NCBI GenBank assembly: GCA_022410635.1
Contig: JAJVDF010000448.1
Coordinates: 796,960-860,959, forward strand
DNA from: Tretioscincus oriximinensis
Lineage: Eukaryota; Chordata; Lepidosauria; Squamata; Gymnophthalmidae
DNA: 64,000 bases
Direction: 5' to 3'
A program made the position numbers and the translations under genes. Positions 1 through 10,839 of the stretch are shown here, piece by piece. A model generated the notes under the pieces. That model made no database searches, was not told where the DNA came from, and worked only from the letters and a program-made list of their open reading frames with translations. Every line of letters starts with the position of its first letter. The first letter of the stretch is position 1.

Positions 1-828
1 GCCTGAAAGTAGACAACCATCTTTGTGAACTGAACCAAAGACCTCCTGCTTTCCAGGCAATTTGCTCTATCATTGAGGTTATACAGCCTTACTTGTTCTG
101 CTGCTTTATGGTAAACTGAAGCAAGCATTATTGGCAGAGGGCGGGATGTTGCTGTCGCTATTCAAACACCCCCTTTTCATCCAATTCCTTAGACGTGGTC
201 GTTTTGCCTTATTGATTTAATGGACTCGTTTAAGGTTTCAGCTAAGCATCGCTATTGGAAGTTTGGTCAACAGAACAAAAAGTGGGAAGAATTCATACAG
301 GAGCAGAGAACGTTATTTTGCATGTAGAGAAGCTGTAGGTACCCTTGCCTCATCTCTCCATTCACACTGCCTACTTGTCTGGGATTTTAGGTAAATGTCC
401 CTCCCAGTCCTACTTGGAGGAGTGAACTTTTGATATGAAAGCAGCCTCCCTTTTTTTGTGAATGTGAGAGGATACGGTCTTTGATGTTTGGGCTTGAANG
501 TTCTGCCATCACGTGAAGTTTAGGTTTGTCACATGTCACTGTCAGAATGTGCAGCCAAGATCACCCTGGTGTTATGAATGGTCCTTGGCCTGTTTCCATC
601 AGCCAAACAGCTTGGGCGAATCAGCTGTGGTTATTTTCCCCAGGCCTCTTTGCACAGGCTGGCATACATATGGTTGCCAAGCAACAGCTTAGCCCAAGAC
701 TCGTTGGCTCCAGCCCATTCACATTATCCACATAACTAATCTGTGAATTAAACACATTCACAAGCATCTCAATTAGATTTATTGCATTTCTTTCAGTCAG
801 ATGCCTAAAAATTGAACAAACTATGAAT
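1..828. other. LAPTM4B intron 1, no recognised element
   Basis: This is AT-rich single-copy-looking sequence inferred to belong to intron 1, with a single unresolved base near 500. No coding exon, RNA gene or known repeat was recognised. Confidence 0.5.
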
Positions 829-1072
829 GTGTAATTTTATAGAATTGGAAATTTACTCATAATTAGAAAAACAGAAATAGACCCTGTTGGTATCCTGGCC
901 ATGTAAATTAGCTTAGGAAAGCAAATTCTGCAAATGCGTTCCACAAGCCTCAGCATTTGCACAAGGTTATTTTGGCTCCAGCACCCAATCCAGACATAAA
1001 TAACAAATAACATGTTACTGAGGCAAAAATTATCAAGCATAAGGACCTGAGAAAGATGCTGATTAGACCAAC
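829..1072 (-). repeat. Unclassified repeat, inverted partner of 2813-2999
   Basis: The reverse complement aligns along most of its length with 2813-2999, sharing for example TTATGTCTGGATTGG and AATTTGCTTTCCTAA. The two copies have small gaps and moderate divergence. No known family was recognised. Confidence 0.6.
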
Positions 1073-1308
1073 AGGCCCCAGAAATGCCCACTTGCCCTTT
1101 GATACCAGAGAACTGAGAAATAAACACCCACACATTGATTTAATAATACCAAAGGCAATTTATTGATCCCAATTCACATCCCTCTGATCTATGAGCTAAA
1201 CAGAGCAATTGGTAACTCTTTAAGAAGGTAGGAAAGAGGAAAGATGTCATATCCCAGGGAGCCACCACAAGAGTGATAGAGAAATGAATATGGTTCTTAT
1301 TCCAAAGG

Positions 1309-2430
1309 AAGAAGAAGAAGAAGAAGAAATGGGTTTTTATACCCGGCTTTTCTCACCTTTCATAAGAACATAAGAAGAGCCATACTGGATCAGGCCACAG
1401 ACCATCTAGTCCAGCATTCTGTCTCACATAGAAGCCCACCAGATGCACCTGGTCTTTCTGAACAGAGGAAAGCAAAATATGCTCCTGTTCATGACTCCCT
1501 GCAAATGGTATTTCAGGAATCCTGCCTGTTGCTCCATCCCGGAGGCAACATCCAGACATCCATCCTAGTACCTATTTATACCCTTGATGTCCATAAACCT
1601 ATCTAGTCCTGTCTTGAAACTATCCAAGCTGTTAGCTACCACTACGTCTTCAGGAAGTAAATTCCACAGGCCGATGCCCCTCTGAGTGAAAAAGGAGTGC
1701 CCTCTGGTCCTAGAGTTGTGTGATAGAGAAAACATTTTTTCTCTTTTCACCCTATCCATCCCATGCATGATTTCGTACACTTCAATCAGATCACCTCTCA
1801 AACGTCACCTTTCAAGGCTGAAGAGGCCCAGACTGAGGTTGCAACCTGACTTCATAAAGGAGGTGCTCCAGACCTTTGATCATTCTTGTTGCCCTTTTCT
1901 GCACTTTCTCTAGTTCCACAATATCCCTCTTGAGATGTGGTGACCAGACTTGAACACAGTATTCCAAATGTGGCCTCACCACAGATTTATAAAAAGGCAA
2001 AACAACATTTGCTGACTTGTTTTCGATTCCTTTCCTAATTATCCCCAACATGGAATTTGCCTTTTTTGCTGCTGCTGCACACTGGGTTGACATCTTCATC
2101 AAATTGTCCACCAACACCCCAAGATCCTTTTCTTGCTCGGTTACAGAAAGCTTGGTTCCATCAGGTGGTAGGGACTCGAAGCGGCTTACAGGGGTATTTT
2201 GTCCGAACGCTGACATTCTTTCTTCCCCACCAAGCTGTGGTGGTTCCCATGTATCTAGTTGCAGTCAGCTGCAATTTCTTGCAGTTCTTGCTCTCAAATA
2301 GCTGGCTTAGCTAGAGCTACAGGCTAGGAGAAAGTGCTCACCCCGCCCCACGTCCGACACAGGGCTTCGAAACCCCATCTCCCGGACGAGAGACTGTCTC
2401 CTTAAAGATTGAGCCATTTGTGCCTGTTGT
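1309..2430 (-). repeat. tRNA-derived SINE (CTT-tail family), split by CR1
   Basis: The GAA-rich tail and 3' end (1309-1361) and the body (2171-2430) form one SINE on the minus strand. Its body includes the ACCCCATCTCCC and GTCCGACACAGGGCTTCGAA region, which is the complement of a B-box-like GGTTTCGAAGCC. A CR1 element occupies 1362-2170 between the two parts. Confidence 0.75.
1362..2170 (-). mobile_element. CR1 LINE 3' end (reverse transcriptase C-terminus), inside SINE
   Basis: The minus strand encodes the end of a CR1 reverse transcriptase, including EKDLGVLVD and VVRPHLEYCVQVW followed by KVQKRATRMIKGLEHL. After it come the 3' UTR and an octamer-type tail seen on the + strand as CATAAGAACATAAG at 1361. 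It is 5'-truncated at the SINE junction, as usual for CR1. Confidence 0.85.
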
Positions 2431-2812
2431 CGACCCTGGAGAGAAAGATAATCAGCACGTTTTATGACACCAGGTTATCAGAGATCAAACCCAAACAACT
2501 TCGGTGTCTCCAAGGGAAGGTGTTGTAATACATGGATGTGATAAGAATTTAAGAAGAGGAAGGAAAAATAAAAATGTTATCTGTTGCTGACGTGTTAACC
2601 ATGAAATATATGAGCTCAGAAATGTACAAAGCCTGTTCATTTACATTTGCTTAGTGTGATTCTGTTCAGATTCTCTCTGTTCTGAAATAAACTGCAGTTA
2701 TTGAAAGATCCATGACTCTTCTCTCCCTAGGTGCTGGGGCAGGAAGAGAATAAACTCTGTACTTTCATCTGGTCATACGCAAAGGGCACGTGGGTATTGC
2801 TTTCTGCAGCAT
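2431..2812. other. Intron 1 stretch, nothing recognised
   Basis: AT-rich sequence without identifiable coding, RNA or repeat features. Confidence 0.4.
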
Positions 2813-2999
2813 GTTGGTCTAATCGGTGTCTTTCTCAGGGCCTTATTTGTAATTTATGTCTGGATTGGTTACAGGGGGCATAACATAATAATCGTTTGCT
2901 AATGCTGAGGCTCGAGGAATTTGCTTTCCTAAACTAATCTACAGGGCCTATTTCTATTTTTCTAATTATTATTAAATTTCCAATTCTATAGAATTACAT
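2813..2999 (+). repeat. Unclassified repeat, inverted partner of 829-1072
   Basis: Shares GTTGGTCTAATC and the other blocks described for the partner, in opposite orientation, about 1.7 kb away. A nested SINE/CR1 pair occupies the space between. Confidence 0.6.
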
Positions 3000-3243
3000 T
3001 CCCATACTATTTTAGGACCAATTGCTCATCAAATTCAGCAAGCTCCTTTCCTGAAAGCAAACTAACATCTGGAAGTCAGTGAGCAGGACATAACTGTTGC
3101 TCTCACTAAGGCTGCTTTAGTCCACCATAGTTTGATATTCCATAGTAAAGCATTGTGTGGACTGATTCATTCCAGAATATCCAGGCTTTTTTTGTGGAAT
3201 ATCCAGTTATAGCTGAATAAATAGGTGATGTGTGGATGTAGCC

Positions 3244-3436
3244 TAGGCTGACCAGATGACCCCTTTTGGGGAGGGGGGTTGAATACCCATTTTTGGGATG
3301 CCTCCTGGTTTTTTCTGAGGAAAAAAAATTGAAAAAAAATCTTTTTTTGAAAAAGATTTCCTCAGAAAAAACTGGGAGACATCCCAAAACTGGGTTTTCA
3401 ACCCCCCCCCAAAAAGGGGCCATCTGGTCAGCCCAA
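3244..3436. mobile_element. Palindromic hAT-type MITE, copy 1
   Basis: A foldback element starting TAGGCTGACCAGATGA with its complement at the other end. The two halves mirror each other around an A/T-rich centre. Flanks ATGTAGCC (3236-3243) and TTGTAGCC (3437-3444) agree at 7 of 8 bases, consistent with an 8-bp hAT target duplication. Confidence 0.85.
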
Positions 3437-4680
3437 TTGTAGCCACACTCTAAGCAATTTGACCCCTCCCTCAGCAGAGATTGTTGAGTATATTATTTAA
3501 ATACCAGGGAGGTCTATTTTTCAATCCTTCCAATTTTAAACATTTTCAAAGTATTGTTTGAATTGAGTACTATTCCTGCCACATCTGGTAGAAAAGTAGA
3601 TTCCAGAATATAATTGGAGAACCTCATATTTTACTTTGATTCTCTGTATAATCCAGTTTTGAGAAATATTTCTAGCATGAGAGCCTGCCAGGCATCTTGT
3701 GCAGTGCAAGCAGATGTCTGATTAGTTTCAACATGGAGCCATTCTTTCTGACCACTATCCCAAACCAAGAACAGCTATGCCTTTAATCACGACCTTTCTC
3801 TATGACCTGCCACCTTTCGAGCATCACTATTGTTCCTGATGCTCTCTGTTCCTGGGCCTCTGATAATCCTGAATATGCTTTAATGGTTGGGAAAGCATGC
3901 CTTAAGGCTTCTTCCTCAGAAGTACGCCCTTAGCCCATTATAAATGTCTGGACCTTCTTTTGTTATTCAAAATTAAAGTATTCGCTAGCTAGTGTTTCAA
4001 GTACTCACACCTCTGGAGTCATTCATTAAGGCTTCCTGACTTTGACAGCCAAGCAGACAAGATTCTGGGAAGTTCATTGTTATTTTAATTATTCAGAATT
4101 TTTGCTTTGGTTTCCCAAGGTAATGTTTTGTTATCATTTTAATTATTGAAATTAAGCTTGGGTATGTAGCTAATGCTTTTCTTGCCTTAGAGGCAAGATT
4201 CCCTTCTTGCAAAACAGTGCTTTCAAATAGTGATATCTGCCAAGATAACATACTAAAGCCACATAAGAGGAGAATAGATAATAAATAGCTATTCCTCCTC
4301 TTCCATGTTCTCCCTCTTTCCTTTTAAGAGAAGACATGATGACTTGAGAAGGGTGGATGGGTTCCAGAAAATATTAATGTTCCCCCAGGGTTTTTTTCTG
4401 TATTCAAAATACTCATAATCAATTCAATGCATTTTTCTTCACTATGCATTTCTTAGCCTATAAAAACCATTTTCCTCCACATTTTTAGCAAGAGGATCTC
4501 TTGGCACCTTAGGGACTAATAGGAAAATAGTAAGCAGAACTGTTTTTTATACCTTGTTAAGAAATAGGCTTGTCTATGAAAGGTTTTGCTGCCTAACCTT
4601 TTCTTGCATACCCCTAAAATGCTCTAAGACCTCTTTGCTAGAAATTCTGTATCCAAATTAACATGCTTAAAACTGAGGGT
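3437..4680. other. Intron 1 stretch, nothing recognised
   Basis: About 1.2 kb of AT-rich sequence with no repeat or exon that could be identified by eye. Confidence 0.4.
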
Positions 4681-4817
4681 CATCGGCCTGTGGAATTTAC
4701 TTCCTGAAGAGGTAGTGGTAGCTAACAGCTTGGATAGTTTCAAGACAGGACTAGACAGGTTTATGGACACCAAGGGTATAAACGGGTACTAGGATGGATG
4801 TCTGAATTCTGCCTGCA
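4681..4817 (+). mobile_element. CR1 LINE 3' fragment
   Basis: Contains the C-terminal CR1 coding region read as LWNLLPEEVVVANSLDSF-like on the + strand, then the GGATGGATGTCTG region. It ends where a second, opposite CR1 begins. Confidence 0.7.
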
Positions 4818-5010
4818 GGATAACATAAGAAGAGCTATACTGGATCAAGACAGAGCCCATCTAGTCCAGCATTCTGTCTCACACAGAGGCCCAGCAGATG
4901 CACCAAACAGAGGAAAGCAAAATATGCACCTGTTCATGACTCCCTGCAAGTGGCATTTCAGGAGCACTACCTGTTGCTCCATCCCGGAGGCAGCATCCAG
5001 ACATCCATTA
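4818..5010 (-). mobile_element. CR1 LINE 3' UTR fragment
   Basis: Begins with ATAACATAAGAAGAGC, the complement of the CR1 octamer tail, followed by the complement of the usual 3' UTR. It abuts the + strand piece, so the two CR1 3' ends face each other. Confidence 0.7.
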
Positions 5011-5195
5011 TTTTAACAGTAAACAACTTTTTAAAAAAAACTTGTTATATGCTCCAGTAAAAGCAGCGGAAAAGGTACCAACATTTGAGCAAAAAATAAT
5101 GTGGTTAACAGATTTAATCGACTTAAAAATATACATTTGATGCTTTAATAATAATTTATTCATAAAATCAGAAATTTCTATAGTGTATTTAGGGA

Positions 5196-5360
5196 GCAAG
5201 TCTGGCCTTGTAATTAGAGTATCAGATTCTTGTCTGGTTGTCTCCCAACTCAGTTTCTACACTCCTCCATGAAGCCAGTTGGGTGATCTTGGACTAATTA
5301 CAGTTTTGGGGGGCTCTCTCAGTCTCACCTTCTTTACAATGTGTCTGTTGTGAGGAGAAG
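5196..5360 (+). repeat. Degenerate Sauria-type SINE
   Basis: Recognisable blocks are a weak A-box region, ACTCCTCCATGAAGCCAG, TTGGGTGATCTTGG and GTGTCTGTTGTGAG, all diverged from better copies at 9298 and 54031. Confidence 0.5.
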
Positions 5361-6018
5361 AACAGAAGGTTGTATGCTCTCCCCCTTCTTCTATTTTGAG
5401 TTTATCCCATTGTAAATACTATACACTCTCTTTTTGGCAATTCCAAGACTATTTGAAAGCAAAGGTGAATGGATCTTCATGTTCGTAGGGAGCATGTCTG
5501 TTTAAGGATGATTGTTCCAAAGTCACGCTGCTTAAGAAATGAAGGGCACAGTAGCTGGAGGCATCCCTCTCCATTCTTCCTTTTTTGGACAATTTACATA
5601 GCTCCTCTGTCTGTGAAACTCATTCTTAAAGAAGAATGGAGTAGTAAAATGGGCAAACCTCCCAGTTTCATTTCTAAATTAAATTGGCAACAGTCTGGGC
5701 CAAGAAAGGTGATGTTTCTTCCTGTTTCCTGTATCTCTCATTTACGGTTAATGCTATCTGTTTTCATGCCTGGCACCACTTCTTTTCAGATCCTTTGTCC
5801 TCTGTATCCCCCTTCCAGTAAATACCAGTTTCCACTGATTTCAGTAGTTTTGCCATTGGAAACACTGGGCATCTGAGCAGACTGCTTATGTATTGATTCA
5901 GGCTTCTTAGGCTTTCTCTGAGATATCGTTTTTGGTTATCATGTACCCGCAGATGCTGTAACCCAGAAAGGAGAACACCAGAAGAGGTGGTAACAAACTC
6001 ATAAAGGGCTGCTGCAAT
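5361..6018. other. Intron 1 stretch, nothing recognised
   Basis: Contains a 135-codon open frame on the + strand (5469-5876) without family resemblance or splice support. It is probably chance. Confidence 0.35.
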
Positions 6019-6195
6019 GGATAAGAACATAAGAAGAGCCATATTGGATCAGGCCAGAGCCCATCTAGTCCAGCATTCTGTCTCACACAGAGGCCCACCA
6101 GATGCACCTGGGCAGTCCGAACAGAGGAAAGCAAAATATGCCCCTGTTCACGACGCCCTGCAAATGGTATTTCAGGAGTCCTACCTGTGTAGTAC
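6019..6195 (-). mobile_element. CR1 LINE 3' UTR fragment
   Basis: Starts with the tail complement AAGAACATAAGAAGAGCC and runs through the complement of the CR1 3' UTR until it diverges near 6190. Confidence 0.75.
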
Positions 6196-6299
6196 TGCCT
6201 GTGTTGACATTGCCTCCAGGTTGGAGAGACAAGCGTAATACTTCTGTCTAAAGACTAGTCAGAGATTCAAAAGCTAGTGAAAGTTTTCCATTTGCGTGA

Positions 6300-6565
6300 G
6301 GTGCTGGGAAGCAGTCGGTAGGCTCCTATGTGAGACAGGATGCTACTAGGCTGACCAGATGACCCATTTTTTGGGGGGTGCCTCCCAGTTTTTTCTAAGG
6401 AAATTGTTTTTTAAAAAAACATTTTTTTGATTTTTTTTTTGGTTTTGAATTTTTTTTTCCTCAGAAAAAACCCGAGGGGCACCCCCCCCTCCTCAAAGGG
6501 GTCATCTGGTCAGCCTATCCTTGACTAGATGGGCTGTAGCCTGATTCAGCAGGGCTTCTGTTATA
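6300..6565 (+). mobile_element. CR1 3' end split by a hAT element
   Basis: TGTGAGACAGGATGCT precedes and GACTAGATGGGCTGTAG follows the hAT copy at 6347-6517. Together they make the usual CR1 3' terminus. Confidence 0.65.
6347..6517. mobile_element. Palindromic hAT-type MITE, copy 2 (inside CR1)
   Basis: Has both family termini (TAGGCTGACCAGATGA and its complement) and a poly-A/T centre. The flanking 8-mers are not identical, so the target duplication has decayed or been altered. Confidence 0.8.
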
Positions 6566-6914
6566 TTCTAGAAGCATGAGAAGGCAGAATCACTAAGCAC
6601 ATCAATTAAGGTAAAAAAATCTTATTGGCTAGACTGACTGGGGCTGAGGGGACGTTTGGTTCAGCAGTAAGTGGGAGGCTGTCGTCTAACAGTCCTTGTT
6701 CAAAGAGTATCAATCAAAGCATGAAAACACTATTCATCATTAAAATATTTTCTGGTCTTCTTTGTAATTTTTTTCACGTATACTAAGCCAAACATGGGAC
6801 AGAAGATATTCTGTTTTTTCTTTTCTTGCTGATTTTTTTTTTCAGTATTGGGGGTGTAATATATATTCCTCCACTACAATTCCAGTGATGTCTTCAGATT
6901 TCTATACTGTACTC

Positions 6915-7225
6915 TTTCAGAAGAGGTGGCAGTAGCTAGCAGCCTGCATAGCTTTAAGACAGGATTAGACAAGTTCATGGAAGCCAAAGGTATAAACAGC
7001 TACTAGAATGGATGTCTTGAACTCTGGAACAGAAGAAGGTAAAATCTTCAACTGTTCTCAATGCCCTGCAAATGGCATTTCAGGAATCCTGCCTGTTGCT
7101 CCATCTTGGATGCATGTTTGGTGGGCCACTTGGATGCTCCATCTTGGATACATATTGGGTGTGAGACAGGATGCCCGATTCAGCAGGGCTCCTCTTATGT
7201 TCTTGTATTCTTATGTAGAGTAAGA
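6915..7225 (+). mobile_element. CR1 LINE 3' end
   Basis: Starts in the C-terminal coding region (GAAGAGGTGGCAGTAGCTAG), runs through the 3' UTR and ends in an octamer-type tail, CTCTTATGTTCTTGTATTCTTATG. Confidence 0.75.
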
Positions 7226-7320
7226 ACATCAGAAGTTGGGATTATTTGCTTTATTCTTCCTCACTTTGCCTTGTTCCAAGACATGTCAAGGAATAAGGGT
7301 TAATCATAGTTTGCACTAAC

Positions 7321-7560
7321 GTTACTTTTTAAAATTTATTTTATTACAATTTTGTCACATAACAAAAGAAACATACACTTGCTCACCTATACATAAGACA
7401 ACCATAACATCTCCCTCTTAAAAAAGAAACCTCCCACTCCCCCAACTCCTCCCTAATGTCTCCCCCCCAACCTTGGTAAATGGTATCGACAAAAAAGCAA
7501 AAAAAACCACTTTTTTTTTACAAAAAATTGAATTGATCAAGTTAAAGAGATGCATCTCCA
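7321..7560 (-). mobile_element. Possible L1-type LINE 3' end
   Basis: The minus strand reads as a G-rich 3' UTR ending in AATAAAATAAATTTTAAAAA, typical of an L1-like terminus. No coding part remains. Confidence 0.4.
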
Positions 7561-7569
7561 TGCATTTCC

Positions 7570-7745
7570 AGAATGCATACAGAGATTTTGATTGGCGCAC
7601 CTCAAGTGGGAGACTGTTCTATAGTCTGGTGGCCGCCACAGAGGTGGACCTGCCTTGCACCCTCTTTGCCACTGAGCGTACAGTCAGGAGGGCCTCCTAC
7701 AGATCTCCAGGCATGGGGGAGTCATTATATGGGATAAAGCTTCCT
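7570..7745 (+). repeat. LINE 3' UTR-like fragment
   Basis: The segment from TTGGCGCACCTCAAG through GGCCGCCACAGAGG and GGAGGGCCTCCTAC resembles 58140-58240 and looks like an old LINE 3' region. The family is not fixed. Confidence 0.4.
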
Positions 7746-7929
7746 TTAGTTATTTGGGGCCCAAGTTATTTAGGCCAAGTTATTATATTCCAAAGATAAT
7801 GAGTCGTTTCCATCTCTGACTCCAGGGCCAACCTACTGCCTTCCCATTAAACGTAATCTCCTATCCCCTATATACTCATACAAATTGAAATCAATTATGT
7901 GGTCATACTGCTAATTGTCCATTTAGTTC

Positions 7930-8175
7930 TATCCCTCCACCAGTGGTGGGAATTTTCTGATCGGAAATCTCAGCTCTGGAGACGAAAAATCTCAGGCATT
8001 TCAGGTTTTGCTAGTGCGTGAAGCGTATGCAGAGATTTTTGCCGTCACTTCCAGGAGGGGTACCATTCCTGGAAGCAGAGACCAGAAGCGACATAATTTG
8101 TGATGTCACTTCTGGCCCAGGGACACCATTCCCAGAATCGGAAAAATCCCGGTAAAAATCCAAGCACAAGGGACG
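7930..8175. repeat. GC-rich repeat with CRE-like palindromes
   Basis: Carries GTCACTTCCAGG, AAGCGACATAATTTGTG and GATGTCACTTCTGG, matching the motif cluster at 61666-61930. Probably an old DNA transposon fragment. Confidence 0.45.
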
Positions 8176-8383
8176 AGCAATTCTCGTGCTCGTGCTATTG
8201 TGCAGGAAGATTTTCTTAGAAAACGCATGAGATTCCACGTGGATGGCAAGCTCATATTCTCAAGATATCAAACTCTGTGCAGTAAGTGTCTTTGTTATTC
8301 TGGCATTCTCCCCACTGTAGGCACAAGGGCTGCCGATTTGCAGAATGCAATCCTGAATTTTGATTCTATGTCTCCCTTCCCAG

Positions 8384-8495
8384 ATCATCAACTCTGTAGT
8401 ATTGCTGATTATACTGAGCGCCTTGACGGATCCTGGCCAGTATCATATAACAACTGCCGAATTAGGAAGTGACTTTGAATTTATGGACGATGCCA
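8384..8495 (+). CDS. LAPTM4B: LAPTM4B exon 2 (first coding exon in window)
   Basis: The exon is 112 nt, between a pyrimidine-rich acceptor ending CCCTTCCCAG and the donor GTAAGT. It encodes 37 residues plus one base: the end of the first membrane helix (IINSVVLLIILSAL), then the first lumenal loop ending in ELGSDFEFMDDA. This matches lysosomal-associated protein transmembrane 4B, a tetraspan endolysosomal protein that recruits Nedd4-type ligases and takes part in sphingolipid, growth-factor receptor and mTORC1 handling. The DFEFMDDA segment is characteristic of LAPTM4B. The spare A joins AT of the next exon to form Asn. The preceding start exon (roughly 34 residues by comparison with the 226-residue human short form) is not in the window. 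The exon is too short to stand out by open reading frame alone and was recognised by protein similarity and splice sites. Confidence 0.93.
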
Positions 8496-9297
8496 GTAAG
8501 TATAAATCATTTCATTAGTAATTTTGAAATTGATACCATTATATTGAGCTGGTATCTTGCCAGAGCAACACTTTGCAATCTGAACTTCTGGTCTGAAAAT
8601 ATGGAACTAGCGGGCAGGAGGAAACTATAAAAAAGAAAAAAAAGGCTTTTAATAAGACAATGTCATGGGGACGATTATTGTAATTCATTATCCAAAGTGT
8701 CTTATTTGATATTAATTCTTGTAGAAAGATCTTGAAATGAAATTTGGGATAGACTTTAAAGAACAATCGAAGCAAAAGATGGATGACCTCTAGGTATGTG
8801 AAGGTGGGGGAGAGATAATTAAAACCCAGAATTTTCAATTAAATATTTTAATGATTCTTTGCATAAATTTCTCAACATGACATGAGTGGATGAAGTAGGA
8901 CTGCAAAACTGCTGTTCTGCCCACCAGGTGGCAGTTGAGAATGAGATAGAAATTGTTCAGTTGGCTCTCATGATCTAAGATTTTACTCATTCCTTCACTC
9001 TGAATAATTTTTATTCTAGTTGTTCATTATAAGAACTGCTAGTTCTTTTTAATAATGAGTGTTCAACTTTCCTTTCCTTCCCTTTTTTCCTCTTCAGAAC
9101 TTCTATGTTATATTAGTCCAGGGGTAAATCTCTGGATACGTTCAGTGATATTTTTGATTGGCTGAAGATAGGTATGAAAAGCAGATTCTTACTTGAGAAA
9201 ATCCTCAGTACTTAACCTTGGAAGGAGAACACAGTGAGACTTAGGCAGAATCCATACAATGGGCAAGGATTCTGCACCTTCTGTACAGAAGAGGAGA
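8496..9297. other. LAPTM4B intron 2, first part, nothing recognised
   Basis: AT-rich intronic sequence. Minus-strand open frames here show no family resemblance. Confidence 0.4.
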
Positions 9298-9548
9298 GCA
9301 AGTTTGGTGTAGTGGTTGAGTGTTGGACTCGCACCTGGTAGTCTCCCGGTTCAATTCCCCACTCCTCCATGAAAGCCAGCTGGGTGACCATGGGCCAGTC
9401 ACAGTTCTTTGAACTCTCTCAGTCCCACCTACTGCACAAGGTGTCTGTTGTGGAGAAAGCAACAAAAGCTATGTGCGCCACCCTATGGTTGGCCGCCCTG
9501 AGACCTTTGGGTATAGGGCAGGATACAAGTACAAATAAATAAATAAAC
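9298..9548 (+). repeat. Sauria-type tRNA SINE
   Basis: A-box-like GGTGTAGTGGTTGAGTG and B-box-like GGTTCAATTCC, then the conserved ACTCCTCCATGAAAGCCAGC body and an AAATAAATAAATAAA tail. Confidence 0.85.
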
Positions 9549-9676
9549 TGTGACTAACCTAAGACAATCAAACCAGGAAACTACCAACTAAGAGTCTACC
9601 CCTCTAACCAGAAGACCAGAGAGCTTTTAAACCTACTGCACTGTTCAAAAAGACTTTTTTAAAAAAACTCGCTTAC

Positions 9677-10517
9677 ATAACGCTCTGTTCTTCTCTTCAC
9701 AATGGATGTCTTGTGTAGTAGGGTTGTTTGTTTTAAAAATCCATATGTATCAGTCATAGAATTTATTCTATACATCATGTCCAACATATACTGTTTATAT
9801 GTGTACAATAATTCCTATTCAGAGCTATCATTTCCTCCTATACTCTCCCCCTCCCATGTGCCCCCCGTTGGCTACAGAACATTGTTCAAAAGGTAGATTT
9901 ATTCAGATGTATCCTGTAAAATTGCATTTCTTCATAGGCAATATCTTTTTCTATATCTATTAATATCCCCCATCTAATCTTAACCATTTCCCAGTGCTCC
10001 TTTCTTACATTTCCCATCCATAGATCTCTTTTTTTCTTTCAATATGTCAAATTTGAGTTGGTCTAAGACACATGTACGCCAGTTTTTTAAACACCACTCT
10101 CCTTTCGCTTTCCATTTCCAAGTGATTATTGAAGCCACGGCCAGCAATAATTGCATATTAAATATTGTAGTTCCCTATGTATTCTGGTATTTTTAAAATT
10201 TAATAGTATATGTTCCTCTCCTTTCCATGTTCTGTTATAATCTATTAGTATGTTTATTTGTCCAGTCACAGCATCCCAATACTTTTTTGCCTCTTCACAT
10301 TCCCACCATATGTGTCAATAAGGTCCCTATATATTTATCATAATGGCATATGCAGCAGGAGCGCAGACATCCAATGCCATCTGTGTAAAGTGTTTAATCT
10401 TAGTTCTTTTAATCACTCATATTAGTATTTGACTCCTTCTCCTAATGTCCTCTTCGTTCAAAGACGTTTAAATAACCCTCTGTTCTTCTCTTCACAATGG
10501 ATATATTGTGTAGTGGG
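9677..10517 (-). mobile_element. L1 LINE ORF2 C-terminal fragment with flanking 46-bp direct repeat
   Basis: The minus strand encodes HIWWECEEAKKYWDAVTGQI and, in a shifted frame, WKWKAKGEWCLKNW, both typical of the L1 ORF2 C-terminus. The frame is broken. Near-identical 46-bp segments flank it (9677-9723 and 10472-10517), unusually long for an L1 target duplication. Confidence 0.7.
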
Positions 10518-10640
10518 TGAAGCTGAGAGAGCATTAAAGAACTGTGACTAGTCCAAGGCCACCCATCTGGCTTCATGTAGGAGTACAGAATCGAACTGGG
10601 AGACAGCAGGACTCTCTCTAGCCACAAGACCAGTGTTACA
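10518..10640 (-). repeat. Diverged Sauria-type SINE remainder
   Basis: Blocks AAGAACTGTGACTAG, AAGGCCACCCATCTGG and ATCGAACTGGGAGAC are the complement of the SINE body. The L1 insertion seems to have landed in this SINE. Confidence 0.5.
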
Positions 10641-10839
10641 ACTGAACTTATGCCAGCCTGGCAGGAAAATAGCACAAGATCCCCAGAGATGTTGCATTTT
10701 TCCTTACATGGAATACATAGCAAGCGGACAGTGTCACACAGACATTGCATCCTCACAGGGCATTCCAAGGGTCATACAAGAACTGTACAGAACCTGCCCT
10801 ACTACCAGATAAAGAATAATGTAATGGGTGTGGTGTGTG

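Noticed and set aside
5469..5876. 135-codon open frame as a gene
   Set aside because: No homology, splice support or codon signal was visible; it lies in an intron in ordinary AT-rich sequence.
8200..8472. A coding exon 1 of LAPTM4B just upstream of exon 2
   Set aside because: The open frame is in a different frame from the LAPTM4B exon, lacks the expected N-terminus and overlaps a repeat. The start exon must be upstream of the window.
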